Positions 27,861 through 37,172 of a DNA stretch of 64,000 nucleotides are shown piece after piece. How positions within the stretch are numbered: the first letter of the stretch is position 1; each line of letters begins with the position of its first letter. The notes beneath the pieces were generated by a model, which ran no database searches, had not been told where the DNA came from, and worked only from the letters and a program-made list of their open reading frames with translations. The stretch is taken from NCBI GenBank assembly GCA_012521995.1, contig JAAYLH010000060.1:1-64000 (forward strand), read 5' to 3'. The translations under genes and the position numbers were made by a program. Source of the DNA: Bacteroidales bacterium. GTDB lineage: Bacteria; Bacteroidota; Bacteroidia; Bacteroidales; UBA7960.

Positions 27861-28616
27861 ATGAAAAGAATATTTTTAATGGCGGGTGTAATCCTGGTTT
27901 CTGTAACAATGTTTGCCCAGAGTCCCCGCTCGCAGCAAGAGAGTCAGGCTCGACAGCAGGGGCAGGCAGCTCGTGAACAGGCACATCAATCTCGTGAGGA
28001 AGCTCAGAAGGCGCGTGAACGTGCACGTGAAGAGGCTCAAAAAGCGCGTGAGATGGAAAAGGAAGAAGCCAGCAGGGCGCGTGAACAGGCTCATGAGAGG
28101 GCGAAGGAAGAAGCAGAATATTTGCGTGAGCAAAGTAAGCATGAAGCTGAGATGGCCCGTGAGCAAGTCCAGCACGAAGCTGAGATGGCTCGTGAACGAG
28201 GAGAAGGGGCCAGTGGAAATGCTTACGGTCGCAATAAAGGCGGCCTGAGTGGCCGTGATTTTGGTCAGGCTCGCGCAGCGGCAGCCCGTTCAAAAGAGGA
28301 GAAGGAAGAAGTAACGCGCGAAGTGGCGGTTGAAGTGGAAGAGGGGGTTCAGAGGACCACCTCACGCATTGAAGAGGCCCGCCAGCGCCTTGAAGAAAGG
28401 GTAAAAAACCGTGAGATCACGCGCGAAGAGTATGAGGAGCGCAGCAAGCGGGTGGCCGAGATTGAAGAGGAGATCCGTCGTATTGAGGCCGTTCGTCAGG
28501 AGACCGAACGGGTGATTCTTGAACGTTTGCCTGAAAGGGCTCCTGCAAACACTCCTGAAGCTAAGCCTGAAAGGGAAAATGAGCCTGCACCCGCAAGAAC
28601 CACGGAAAGGCGTTAA
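27861..28616 (+). CDS. Secreted Arg/Glu-rich coiled-coil protein with internal repeats
   Basis: Signal peptide MKRIFLMAGVILVSVTMFAQ; repeated REEAQKARERA / REQxxHEAEMA motifs; starts 14 bp after the upstream lipoprotein. Confidence 0.75.
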   Translation: MKRIFLMAGVILVSVTMFAQSPRSQQESQARQQGQAAREQAHQSREEAQKARERAREEAQKAREMEKEEASRAREQAHERAKEEAEYLREQSKHEAEMAREQVQHEAEMARERGEGASGNAYGRNKGGLSGRDFGQARAAAARSKEEKEEVTREVAVEVEEGVQRTTSRIEEARQRLEERVKNREITREEYEERSKRVAEIEEEIRRIEAVRQETERVILERLPERAPANTPEAKPERENEPAPARTTERR

Positions 28617-28636
28617 TTTATTCTGAAGAAAGACCA

Positions 28637-28668
28637 GCCCCGGATCGTAAAGACGGTTCGGGGTTTTT
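28637..28668 (+). terminator. Probable Rho-independent terminator
   Basis: CCCCGGATCGT...ACGGTTCGGGG (with mismatch/wobble) followed by TTTTT. Confidence 0.6.
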
Positions 28669-28687
28669 CATAACAAAAAATCCGGGT

Positions 28688-29284
28688 ATGGCTAAGGCGT
28701 TTTGGGATCAGCGATATGCGGAGGATGGGTTTGTTTATGGCCCCCATCCCAACCTGTTTTTTTGCAAGGAACTGGGCAAGCTGAAGCCCGGTCGGCTTTT
28801 GTTGCCGGGAGAAGGCGAGGGGCGCAATGCTGTCTATGCAGCTCGCAGGGGCTGGGAGGTTGTGGCTTTTGACCAAAGCAGCGAGGGCCAAAGGAAGGCC
28901 CTTGCACTGGCCGCCCAAAAACAACTGAGCATTGAATACCTGGTGTGTGGAGTGGATGCCTTTGAAGCAGAACCCGAATCTTTTGACTGTTTGGCCTTGA
29001 TCTTTGTGCATTTTCCTTCAGTGGAAAGAAAGGGCATTCATCAAAAATTGATCTCATATTTAAAGCCAGAGGGCACGCTCATCATGGAAGTGTTTTCGAA
29101 AGAGCAATTGGGCCGAAAATCAGGAGGCCCTCAACACCGGGATATGCTTTATTCGGAAGAAGAGCTGATGGAAGATTTCGGGTTGTTGAAGTCAGCCAAA
29201 ATCCTGCACCTTGAAACGGAGCTTACAGAGGGCAGGTACCATGAAGGATTGGCTTCAGTAATCAGACTTATAGGGAAAAAATAA
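28688..29284 (+). CDS. Class I SAM-dependent methyltransferase (TehB-like)
   Basis: FWDQRYAEDGFVYGPHPNLFF; GRLLLPGEGEGRNAVYAARRGWEVVAFDQSSEG. Confidence 0.88.
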   Translation: MAKAFWDQRYAEDGFVYGPHPNLFFCKELGKLKPGRLLLPGEGEGRNAVYAARRGWEVVAFDQSSEGQRKALALAAQKQLSIEYLVCGVDAFEAEPESFDCLALIFVHFPSVERKGIHQKLISYLKPEGTLIMEVFSKEQLGRKSGGPQHRDMLYSEEELMEDFGLLKSAKILHLETELTEGRYHEGLASVIRLIGKK

Positions 29285-29342
29285 AATGGCTTGAAAGAAT
29301 CTCAATTTGTTATTGGTCTGCTTTTACTACCAAAAGACAATC

Positions 29343-29375
29343 TTGAAAAGATTCCTTCAAAAATGCATAATTTTG
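29343..29375 (+). promoter_or_regulatory. Putative Bacteroidota promoter of argS
   Basis: TTG (29343-29345) N22 TAATTTTG (29368-29375), matching TTG/TANNTTTG; 21 bp upstream of the preferred ATG at 29397. Confidence 0.5.
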
Positions 29376-29396
29376 CAGCCTAAAAAAGGAAACAGA

Positions 29397-31190
29397 ATGA
29401 AGGCTGAAGAAAAGATTCTCAATGCTCTTGAAATGATCATCAGGGATGAATTCGGGGCAGATGCGCCTGCTTCATTGCTTAGTGTGCAGAAAACCCGAAA
29501 GGAATTTGAAGGCGATTTCACCCTGGTGGTGTTCCCCCTGGTAAAGATGGCAAGGCGTTCTCCCGAACAGGCTGCCGAAATGCTGGGAAAGGCTTTGCTG
29601 GAAAAAGTCCCTGAGATAAGTGACTTCAACGTCATAAAAGGGTTTCTGAACCTGAGCCTTAAGCCCGAATACTGGTTGGATTTCCTCAAGGAGGAAATGA
29701 ACAATACTTCCTATGGGATAGCCCCGCAAGGGGATGATGCTCCTGTAGTGGTTGAGTATTCATCGCCCAATACCAACAAGCCCCTCCATTTGGGCCACAT
29801 CAGGAATAATTTACTGGGCTATTCGGTGGCGAGCATCCTTGAAGCCAGCGGAAAAAAAGTTCATAAGGTCAACTTGGTGAATGACCGAGGGATTCATATT
29901 TGCAAATCGATGCTAGCCTGGATGAAGTTTGGAGGTGAGGAAACCCCTGAATCCTCAATGAAGAAGGGAGATAAGCTGGTAGGAGATTACTATGTAAGGT
30001 TTGAGGCCGAATTGCGCAAGCAGGTGAAGGGCCTCATGGAAACGGAAGGCATCAGTGAAGAAGAAGCACGTAAGGAGGCCCCATTGATTCAGGAAGCTCA
30101 GTCCTTGCTGCGTAAGTGGGAACAGCGCGAGCCCCGGACCATGGCAGTATGGGAACTGATGAATGGGTGGGTTTACGAGGGTTTTGATGCCACCTATCAC
30201 AGGCTTGGCGTGGACTTCGACAAGATATACTACGAATCGGAAACTTACCTGCTTGGGAAGGATTTGGTGAAAGAAGGTCTTGAGAAGGGCGTATTTCACA
30301 AACGTGAAGATGGCTCGGTGTGGGTGGACCTTACGGCTGAAGGCCTGGACGAGAAATTGCTGTTGCGTTCGGATGCTACTTCAGTTTACATCACCCAGGA
30401 TCTTGGGACTGCCCAGCTTCGCTACGATGATTTCAAGCCGGGAAAAATGATTTATGTGGTGGGCAATGAGCAAAACTATCACTTTGACGTGCTTCAGAAA
30501 GTACTTGCCAAACTCGAAAAGCCCTATGCTGACGCCCTGTATCACCTGAGTTATGGTATGGTGGAATTGCCTGAGGGTAAGATGAAATCGAGGGAAGGCA
30601 CTGTAGTGGATGCCGATGACTTAATGGACGAAATGGTTGAGACTGCCAGGCGGACCACTGAGGAGTTGGGCAAGGTCCAGGATTTCAACGAGGAGGAGAA
30701 AGCCAACTTGTTTCACATTATCGGTCTGGGTGCCTTGAAGTATTTTATCTTAAAGGTGGATCCCAAGAAAAACATGCTTTTCAATCCTGCAGAGTCGATT
30801 GATTTCAACGGGAACACAGGGCCCTTTATTCAATACACCTATGCCAGGATCCGCTCTATTCTTCGTACAGCAGGGCAGGAGCAGGTGGCTGCTATCCGAG
30901 TTTCGATGGCAGCTGAAAAGCTGAATCCAAGAGAGCGCAATCTGCTGCGCAGCCTGTACGAATTTCCTTCCGTGCTTGGTGAAGCAGCTGAACAATTGAG
31001 CCCCTCCGAAATTGCCAATTATACGTATGAATTGTGCAAGGAGTTTAACCAGTTCTACCATGAACATAGTGTTCTCAATGAACCTGATCGTGAAATCAGC
31101 TATTTCCGCATCAAACTGTCGCAACTGACTGCCCAGACCATAAAAAACGCCATGGCCTTGCTGGGAATTGAAGTTCCCGAAAGGATGTAA
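29397..31190 (+). CDS. argS: Arginyl-tRNA synthetase
   Basis: VVVEYSSPNTNKPLHLGHIRNNLLGYSVASILEA; YGMVELPEGKMKSREGTVVDADDLMDEM; DALM-type C-terminus. Internal Met at 29397 preferred. Confidence 0.97.
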   Translation: MKAEEKILNALEMIIRDEFGADAPASLLSVQKTRKEFEGDFTLVVFPLVKMARRSPEQAAEMLGKALLEKVPEISDFNVIKGFLNLSLKPEYWLDFLKEEMNNTSYGIAPQGDDAPVVVEYSSPNTNKPLHLGHIRNNLLGYSVASILEASGKKVHKVNLVNDRGIHICKSMLAWMKFGGEETPESSMKKGDKLVGDYYVRFEAELRKQVKGLMETEGISEEEARKEAPLIQEAQSLLRKWEQREPRTMAVWELMNGWVYEGFDATYHRLGVDFDKIYYESETYLLGKDLVKEGLEKGVFHKREDGSVWVDLTAEGLDEKLLLRSDATSVYITQDLGTAQLRYDDFKPGKMIYVVGNEQNYHFDVLQKVLAKLEKPYADALYHLSYGMVELPEGKMKSREGTVVDADDLMDEMVETARRTTEELGKVQDFNEEEKANLFHIIGLGALKYFILKVDPKKNMLFNPAESIDFNGNTGPFIQYTYARIRSILRTAGQEQVAAIRVSMAAEKLNPRERNLLRSLYEFPSVLGEAAEQLSPSEIANYTYELCKEFNQFYHEHSVLNEPDREISYFRIKLSQLTAQTIKNAMALLGIEVPERM

Positions 31191-31326
31191 TTCATCATTA
31201 GTCCATTCAATAATACGCGGCTTTTTTAAATTGCCCCGGGGATTTAGAAAAGGGTTTCAGACTCCGGTAAATAGGGGAATCCAGATAAATTGTTTTCAAA
31301 AACTTATTGTTGGGGAGCTGAAAAAA

Positions 31327-31360
31327 AACAGGCCGTCTCCTGGTTTCGGAACGGCCTGTT
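31327..31360 (-). terminator. Rho-independent terminator for the 31380-31790 minus-strand gene
   Basis: AACAGGCCGT/ACGGCCTGTT (31327-31336/31351-31360), A-run on + side. Confidence 0.8.
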
Positions 31361-31379
31361 AGTAAATTTTGGGCTTTAT

Positions 31380-31790
31380 TTATTCCTTTTTCTTGGAAAG
31401 GATCATGGTTTGCACATTGCCTTCGGTGTCGGTTGAACGCCACAATTGTTTGCTGCGGCTTGATTCGACAATGATCCAGGCTTTGCGGTACTGGGCATCT
31501 CTTCCCCAGATGAAAACCACATTGGCATTGTTTTCCCAGCGGAAGTCTCCCGTATTAGAGGCATCGATCTGGGTAATGGCGCTGGTAAAGGTTTGCTGGC
31601 CTCGACCGGAGTTTAGGAATACAATTGTGCCTGCATTTTCCATGCGGGTTTCACTTCCGTTTGCCAGGGAGACTTCGTATTCTTCAATGATCCATTCACC
31701 TGAAAGTCTGGAGGCAAGTTGACGCTGGGCGCTGCAGGAGATCATTCCCAGGGTAAGGAGAAGTAGAGAAATTTTGTAAATCGTTTTCAT
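31380..31790 (-). CDS. Small lipoprotein, lipocalin-like fold possible
   Basis: Lipobox LGMISCSAQ; SGEWIIEEYEV...GTIVFLNSGRG...FRWENNANVVFIWG, lipocalin-like domain style. Confidence 0.6.
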   Translation of the reverse strand: MKTIYKISLLLLTLGMISCSAQRQLASRLSGEWIIEEYEVSLANGSETRMENAGTIVFLNSGRGQQTFTSAITQIDASNTGDFRWENNANVVFIWGRDAQYRKAWIIVESSRSKQLWRSTDTEGNVQTMILSKKKE

Positions 31791-31904
31791 AATATTGGGG
31801 TTAAGGTTTTGATTTTTGATTCAATAAAACAAAGATCAAATATATAAAAAAACGATGAATTAAAAGCAAGGTCTATTTTTTGCATTCAACATTCCTGTGT
31901 TGGG

Positions 31905-33452
31905 TTAATTCATAAAGATTGGGCCATCGGGACCCAATGGAATACCCAGAAGCATCCAGATGGCCAGGGCTCCAATCCAGAAGATAGTAAGCACAACGGT
32001 ATAAGGAATCATTGTAGAGATGATGGTTCCTATGCCGTATTTCTCATCATATTTTTGGGCGAAAGTGACGATGAGGGCAAAATAACTCATCATGGGGGTA
32101 ATGAGGTTGGTGACGGAGTCCCCAATGCGGAATGCTGCCTGGGTCAGGCCGGGGTGATAGGGGGGGTCGATAAGCATGAGCATCGGGATAAAAACTGGTG
32201 CCATTATCGCCCATTTAGCGGACGCACTGCCCATAAATAAATTGATAAAAGCCGACAATAGTACGAAAGCCACAATGAGGGGCACCCCGGTAAGGTTAAT
32301 ACTTTGAAGGCCTTGTGCTCCCTTGATTGCCACGATAATACCCAGGTTGCTGTAATCGAAAAAGTACACGAACTGGGCAGCGAAGAACACCAGGACGATA
32401 TAGCTGGCCATGCCAGCCATAGCCTGGGAAATATGCTTGGCCACATGTTTGTCGTTTTTAATGGTGCCAACCGCAATGCCATAGAACAGTCCGGGAATAA
32501 AGAACATCAGCAGGATACCTATGATGATCCCGTTGAAGAAAGGGGAGTGCAGAATGGAACCTGTTTCAGGGTCGCGCAGGATTCCCCAGGAGGGTACAAC
32601 AGTAAGTGCCAGTAGCCCCAAGGTGGCAAGGAGGCTGTAGCCTGCCCAGCGCAAACCCTTTTTTTCGACTGCGGTTAGTTGTTCGATGGGGAGTTTTTCA
32701 GCCTGTCCCGAATATTTTCCCAGGCGGGGCTCTACGATTTTCTCAGTAATCCAGGTGCCCACAAAAATGACCAGAAAGGCTGAGAAGAACATAAAATAAT
32801 AGTTGACAGCAGGATTAACGACCATGTCGGGAATGATCATTTGGGCGGCCGATTCGCTGATACCAGCCAGGATGGGGTCTATAGAGCCAATGAGGAAGTT
32901 AGCGCCAAAGCCTCCACTCACGCCACAGAAAGCAGCGGCAAGGCCCGCCATGGGATGTCTTCCCAAGGCATGAAATATCATGGCTCCCAAGGGGATGAGA
33001 ATCACATAGCCGGCTTCTGAGGCGAGGTGTGAGATGAGCCCCGCGGTGACAATAGCTCCAGTGATGAGCTTAGGGGGGGAGCTAAGCACCAACGAACGGA
33101 TCATAACGGTAAAAAGCCCGCTGCCCTCAGCAACGCCAATCCCTACCATAACCACCAGGACATATCCAAGGGGAGGGAATTTCAGGAAGTTGGCAATGAT
33201 GTTGGTATAGATCCACCGGAAGCCTTCTGCGCTGATCAGGTTGTTGACAGTGATCAGGCTACCGTCTACGGGGTGACTGGCGCTGACATTTAGGGCGGCA
33301 GAAACCCACGACAGCACCATTACGGCTATTGCAAGAAGAAGAAAGAGGGTTGCAGGGTGAGGAAGCTTGTTTCCGACCAACTCAATGTAGTCGAGGGATT
33401 TGGCAAAAGCTTTGGAAGAGAATCGTTTTAGGGCTGTCAGAAAATCCTTCAT
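31905..33452 (-). CDS. AbgT family transporter
   Basis: VGNKLPHPATLFLLLAIAVMVLSW, VMVGIGVAEGSGLFTVMIRSLVLSSP, INLFMGSASAKWAIMAPVFIPMLM. Confidence 0.93.
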   Translation of the reverse strand: MKDFLTALKRFSSKAFAKSLDYIELVGNKLPHPATLFLLLAIAVMVLSWVSAALNVSASHPVDGSLITVNNLISAEGFRWIYTNIIANFLKFPPLGYVLVVMVGIGVAEGSGLFTVMIRSLVLSSPPKLITGAIVTAGLISHLASEAGYVILIPLGAMIFHALGRHPMAGLAAAFCGVSGGFGANFLIGSIDPILAGISESAAQMIIPDMVVNPAVNYYFMFFSAFLVIFVGTWITEKIVEPRLGKYSGQAEKLPIEQLTAVEKKGLRWAGYSLLATLGLLALTVVPSWGILRDPETGSILHSPFFNGIIIGILLMFFIPGLFYGIAVGTIKNDKHVAKHISQAMAGMASYIVLVFFAAQFVYFFDYSNLGIIVAIKGAQGLQSINLTGVPLIVAFVLLSAFINLFMGSASAKWAIMAPVFIPMLMLIDPPYHPGLTQAAFRIGDSVTNLITPMMSYFALIVTFAQKYDEKYGIGTIISTMIPYTVVLTIFWIGALAIWMLLGIPLGPDGPIFMN

Positions 33453-33708
33453 GTATGCGTTCTTTTTGGTTTAGGGTGCCATATGGGCGGGTTTTTGACA
33501 GGATGGGCCCTCGGTTTCCGGACTTTAGGGCCTGAAAATCTGTTGGGGGCAAAGATAAAATAATTGTTTGTTTTTGGGGGATAAAACTTGCAGGTTGAGC
33601 TGTTTTAATACTTTTTTGGAACACTTTTTGAAGGAAAAACAGGTTGGCTTTTCAATCAGTGGCAAGGGGAAAGGCAAAAATTGGCAGAAGGGGAAGATGA
33701 GGGTGTTC

Positions 33709-34533
33709 CTATCCAACGTTCAATTCAATCCGGGCATTAGCCATGGGGAAAGACTTAAGAAAGTTTTTTGAAGGGGTTTCTTTGAATATTCCAAACATAG
33801 CCGAGCCACTTCCGCTCATTGAAGCATACAAGGCTCCAGCTAGATAGAATTCCTGTTTGATTTGATCCAGGATAGGGTGTTTTTTGAAAATGGATACTTC
33901 AAAGTCATTTTTTAAAAAATATTTCCAATTTTCAAGGGGTTGGTTCAGTGCTTCGCGAAGGGGAATTTCAGGTATGACAGGTTTTACCCCTGCATAAGCT
34001 TTAGCAGTGCTGACATGGATGTGTGGATTAACCACAAAGAGAGACAAGCCCGACAGGTCAATAGAGAATGATTCCAGTTGTTCACCGCGACCGCTAACCA
34101 GAATAGGTTTATTTTCAATAAAGAAAGGGCAATCGCTTCCCAGTTTTTCGGCAAGCTTTTTCAACGCATTGGAGGAAATCTGGAGGGAGAATAACTGATT
34201 GATGAGTTTCAGGGTGAATGCTGCATCGGCACTTCCCCCTCCCAAGCCTGCACCCATAGGGATGTTTTTGTGGAGGTGGATGGAAACATCAGGGATGCCA
34301 TATTTTTTCTTCATCAACAGGGCTGCCTGCTGGCACAGGTTGGGTTTTCCATTTGAGGGGATCTCCAGTCCTGAGGAAGTAAATGAAGGTTGGCCGTTTT
34401 TTGCCTGAATTACCTCAAGGATATCATAAAGGGTAATGGGAAGAAGCAGGGATTCAATGTTGTGAAAGCCATCGGGGCGGCGTTCAAGGATATTGAGGCC
34501 CAGGTTTATTTTTGCATTTGGGAAAGTGATCAT
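33709..34533 (-). CDS. ispE: 4-diphosphocytidyl-2-C-methyl-D-erythritol kinase
   Basis: MITFPNAKINLGLNILERRPDGFHNIESLLLPI; NIPMGAGLGGGSADAAF; ASMSGSGSAMFGIF. Start at 34533 preferred over the 34719 ORF start. Confidence 0.95.
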   Translation of the reverse strand: MITFPNAKINLGLNILERRPDGFHNIESLLLPITLYDILEVIQAKNGQPSFTSSGLEIPSNGKPNLCQQAALLMKKKYGIPDVSIHLHKNIPMGAGLGGGSADAAFTLKLINQLFSLQISSNALKKLAEKLGSDCPFFIENKPILVSGRGEQLESFSIDLSGLSLFVVNPHIHVSTAKAYAGVKPVIPEIPLREALNQPLENWKYFLKNDFEVSIFKKHPILDQIKQEFYLAGALYASMSGSGSAMFGIFKETPSKNFLKSFPMANARIELNVG

Positions 34534-34552
34534 AAGAGGGCAAGGTTGAGGA

Positions 34553-37156
34553 TCATGGGCCGTCTTCGTCCCATCCGATCTCAAATTTGGTTTTTTCTTT
34601 TCTCCTGCGGAACAAACCTTGGCGCTGGTTCTGGTTTTCATCGGGAACGATGTTTTCCGTCGGGGTTTCGTTGCCTCCAAATTCCCTGCGAAAGGCATCG
34701 CGAAGGTTTTGTCCTTCATTTCTTAAGTTGTCGCGCATTTTTTCGCGTACTCCCTGGGAATCATACCTGAATTCTGGGTTCTCTGTAGTGCCTGTGACCC
34801 TCAGGAAGAGGGTGGTTCGGCCTAAGCCATCATCAATGATGTCACCATATTGTTCCTGGGGGTTTCTGCGTTGTCGGTTTTTGCGGGAGAGGATCTCGCT
34901 GAGAAGGATATGGATACGGTAATCAATTTTGTTCTCAAAGGTATGTTCACCCGAGAGTTTCAGGTCAAGGGCGCTTGAGTTGATCTCCATATCGGGGATA
35001 ATAATTTTGTTATCCTTGATCCTGATTTTGTTTTCGAGGGTGGAGAAAGTGACCTTATCGAGGTCATCGACCCTAAGGAATCGTGAAAGGGCAATGAGGG
35101 GCTCGAAATTGATCAATGCACCCTGGTCGACCCTCATATCGGCAGTGGTTTCAATGCTATTCCAGTCAACAGCCAACTCGGGAGTCCAGCGTCCCCCAAA
35201 ATCGAGATCGGCAGTCATTTTTCCAAAAATGTTCTCATCGGTGATGCTGGCTTGACCAAAGTTACCCATCTGGTAGAAAAGCTTGTTGATATCTACCTCC
35301 TGAATACTTGCGTGGATTCCAATGGTAAAAAAGTCATTGCGGACACCATCGATAAATCCTGAAGCCCTGACCTGCCCATCCATTGAACGGAAGGAAAGAT
35401 CCTGTGCGAGAAATCTTTTGTTTTGGAGGCTTGCCTGCCCCATGACATGGGTAGCTTCAAATTTCTGAAAGGTTAAATGTACCACATTGGCTTCAAGGTT
35501 AAAGCCGACGCGTTCAGAGAACTTTAATTGGTATGTGGTGTCGGCTTCGCTGACGCTGTATTTCAGCAGTTCATTGAAGTTGAGGTTGTTACTGTACAAG
35601 CTTGCAACTATGTTTATCTTTTCATTTTCGAGGAAAAGGAAAGGAAGGACATTGCGGAAGTAGCCTTTGAGCTCGAAGTCACTGCTTCCTGCGTGTCCGC
35701 TGAAATTTTCCACCACAAGGTCGTTGTTGCTAAATAGCAGGGCGCCGTTAAACTCCCTGAAGGCAATGGGGTTTCCTTTAATCTCAAAGCTAAGGTCTTC
35801 GTAATTAAGGGTTCCTGATGCTCTAGCGGAGACAAAGTCTTGGCCTGTAAAACGGTTTTTTTCACTCATCCCTCCCTTAAAATTCAGGTCCATATGGATT
35901 CTTCCTGAGGCATTTGGGATTGTATCGACTCGGAAGAGTTTCACAAGGTCGCCTGCATCGGCATCGGCAAACATATTGAAGTCAAGGCGAGGTTTGGTGA
36001 AATCGGTCAGGGAGAAATGCCCCCGAAGCACGCCTTTGTTTATTGTAGTATAGAACTCTTTAAGGGAAAGCATTGAAGAGGAGAGGTTATTCTTATGCCC
36101 ATTATCGAAAAGCCCATCAAGTTGAATCTGTTTAAGGGAAAGGCCACTTCCTCTGTGGGTGAGTTCACCCTTTGAGATGTTAAAGGATGCCTTGATGTTT
36201 GGGTTTTCTTCTGAGTTAAGCAAGCCATTGACATTCACATCCAGTTGAAGAGTTCCTTTTCCGCGATAGCCCTTCACATAGGGCAAAAGGCTTTCTGGAA
36301 GGTCATTCAGGAGTTGAGCAAGTTGCAGTTGTTTTCCCAGTATATGGGTTTCAAATTGAAGGGCTTCGGGGAGATTGACAATGGTGCCCTGAACTTCGAA
36401 AGCGTTTTGGTTGATTTCCAGGAGACCTTTTTTGAAAATGAATTCGCGGTTTTCGTTAACCTGGAGGGCCATATCCAGATCCAACGGCCTTTGCCTGATA
36501 AACACGGCCGAATCAATGGCCACCAGATTTCCCGTCAGGTTTCCCTTTGCAGAGAGGTGATAGGAATCATTCCTGAAGTTTCCGCTCATCGAAACTTTTC
36601 CCAGATCAAGGTCGATCAGGCTATTCTGTTTCTGGTCGTGAAAGATGAAATGAACATTTGTAAGCAGGACTTTCTTGAGGTCGAAGGCAAATTCAGATAC
36701 CTGCTCCTCTTTTTTCTCTTTCCAGATTTCATAATTTGGATTTCCTTTAGGGTCGAGTCTCAAAAAGACTTTTGCCTTGTTGATTTCCACTTCGCGGATT
36801 GTGTAATTTCTGAAAAGGAAATTCCACAGGCTGAATTTGAAGTATACCCTATCGGCCCGAAGAAGGGGGTCTTCTTCTGGCAATTGATCATGGCCAGTGA
36901 TTGATATTCCGGAAAAGGTAACGGAAGCCAGGGGGAAACGCCTGATGAGGTCAAGACTGATATTGTCGACGGCAACCTCGGTGTTCAGGTTTTGGTTAAT
37001 GGTTTCGACGAATACCTCCTTGATCTTATTCTGGAATATCAGGGCGGTAAGGCTTAAGATCAGAAACAGGCCAGTAATAAATAACCCGCCTGAAATTCCT
37101 GCTATTTTCAGGAATTTCAGCGTGGATTGTTTTTTACTGAGCCCTGTTTGCTCCAT
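34553..37156 (-). CDS. AsmA family membrane-anchored protein
   Basis: Single N-terminal TM; long beta-rich chain with AsmA-type LRADRVYFKFSLWNFLFRNYTIREVEINKAKVFLR and AsmA_2-like C-terminal DMEINSSALDLKLSGEHTFENKIDYRIHILLSE. Confidence 0.85.
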   Translation of the reverse strand: MEQTGLSKKQSTLKFLKIAGISGGLFITGLFLILSLTALIFQNKIKEVFVETINQNLNTEVAVDNISLDLIRRFPLASVTFSGISITGHDQLPEEDPLLRADRVYFKFSLWNFLFRNYTIREVEINKAKVFLRLDPKGNPNYEIWKEKKEEQVSEFAFDLKKVLLTNVHFIFHDQKQNSLIDLDLGKVSMSGNFRNDSYHLSAKGNLTGNLVAIDSAVFIRQRPLDLDMALQVNENREFIFKKGLLEINQNAFEVQGTIVNLPEALQFETHILGKQLQLAQLLNDLPESLLPYVKGYRGKGTLQLDVNVNGLLNSEENPNIKASFNISKGELTHRGSGLSLKQIQLDGLFDNGHKNNLSSSMLSLKEFYTTINKGVLRGHFSLTDFTKPRLDFNMFADADAGDLVKLFRVDTIPNASGRIHMDLNFKGGMSEKNRFTGQDFVSARASGTLNYEDLSFEIKGNPIAFREFNGALLFSNNDLVVENFSGHAGSSDFELKGYFRNVLPFLFLENEKINIVASLYSNNLNFNELLKYSVSEADTTYQLKFSERVGFNLEANVVHLTFQKFEATHVMGQASLQNKRFLAQDLSFRSMDGQVRASGFIDGVRNDFFTIGIHASIQEVDINKLFYQMGNFGQASITDENIFGKMTADLDFGGRWTPELAVDWNSIETTADMRVDQGALINFEPLIALSRFLRVDDLDKVTFSTLENKIRIKDNKIIIPDMEINSSALDLKLSGEHTFENKIDYRIHILLSEILSRKNRQRRNPQEQYGDIIDDGLGRTTLFLRVTGTTENPEFRYDSQGVREKMRDNLRNEGQNLRDAFRREFGGNETPTENIVPDENQNQRQGLFRRRKEKTKFEIGWDEDGP

Positions 37157-37172
37157 AGATATGTTTTTTTGT

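Noticed and set aside
27844-28365. 173-aa and 99-aa minus-strand ORFs (Leu/Pro/His-rich)
   Set aside because: Low-complexity mirror of the Arg/Glu-rich coiled-coil gene; composition follows from CGTGAA repeats read backwards.
34533-34719. 62-residue N-terminal extension of IspE in the ORF track
   Set aside because: Extension is non-homologous in style and overlaps the upstream AsmA gene end; the IspE N-terminus (MITFPNAKINLG) starts at 34533.
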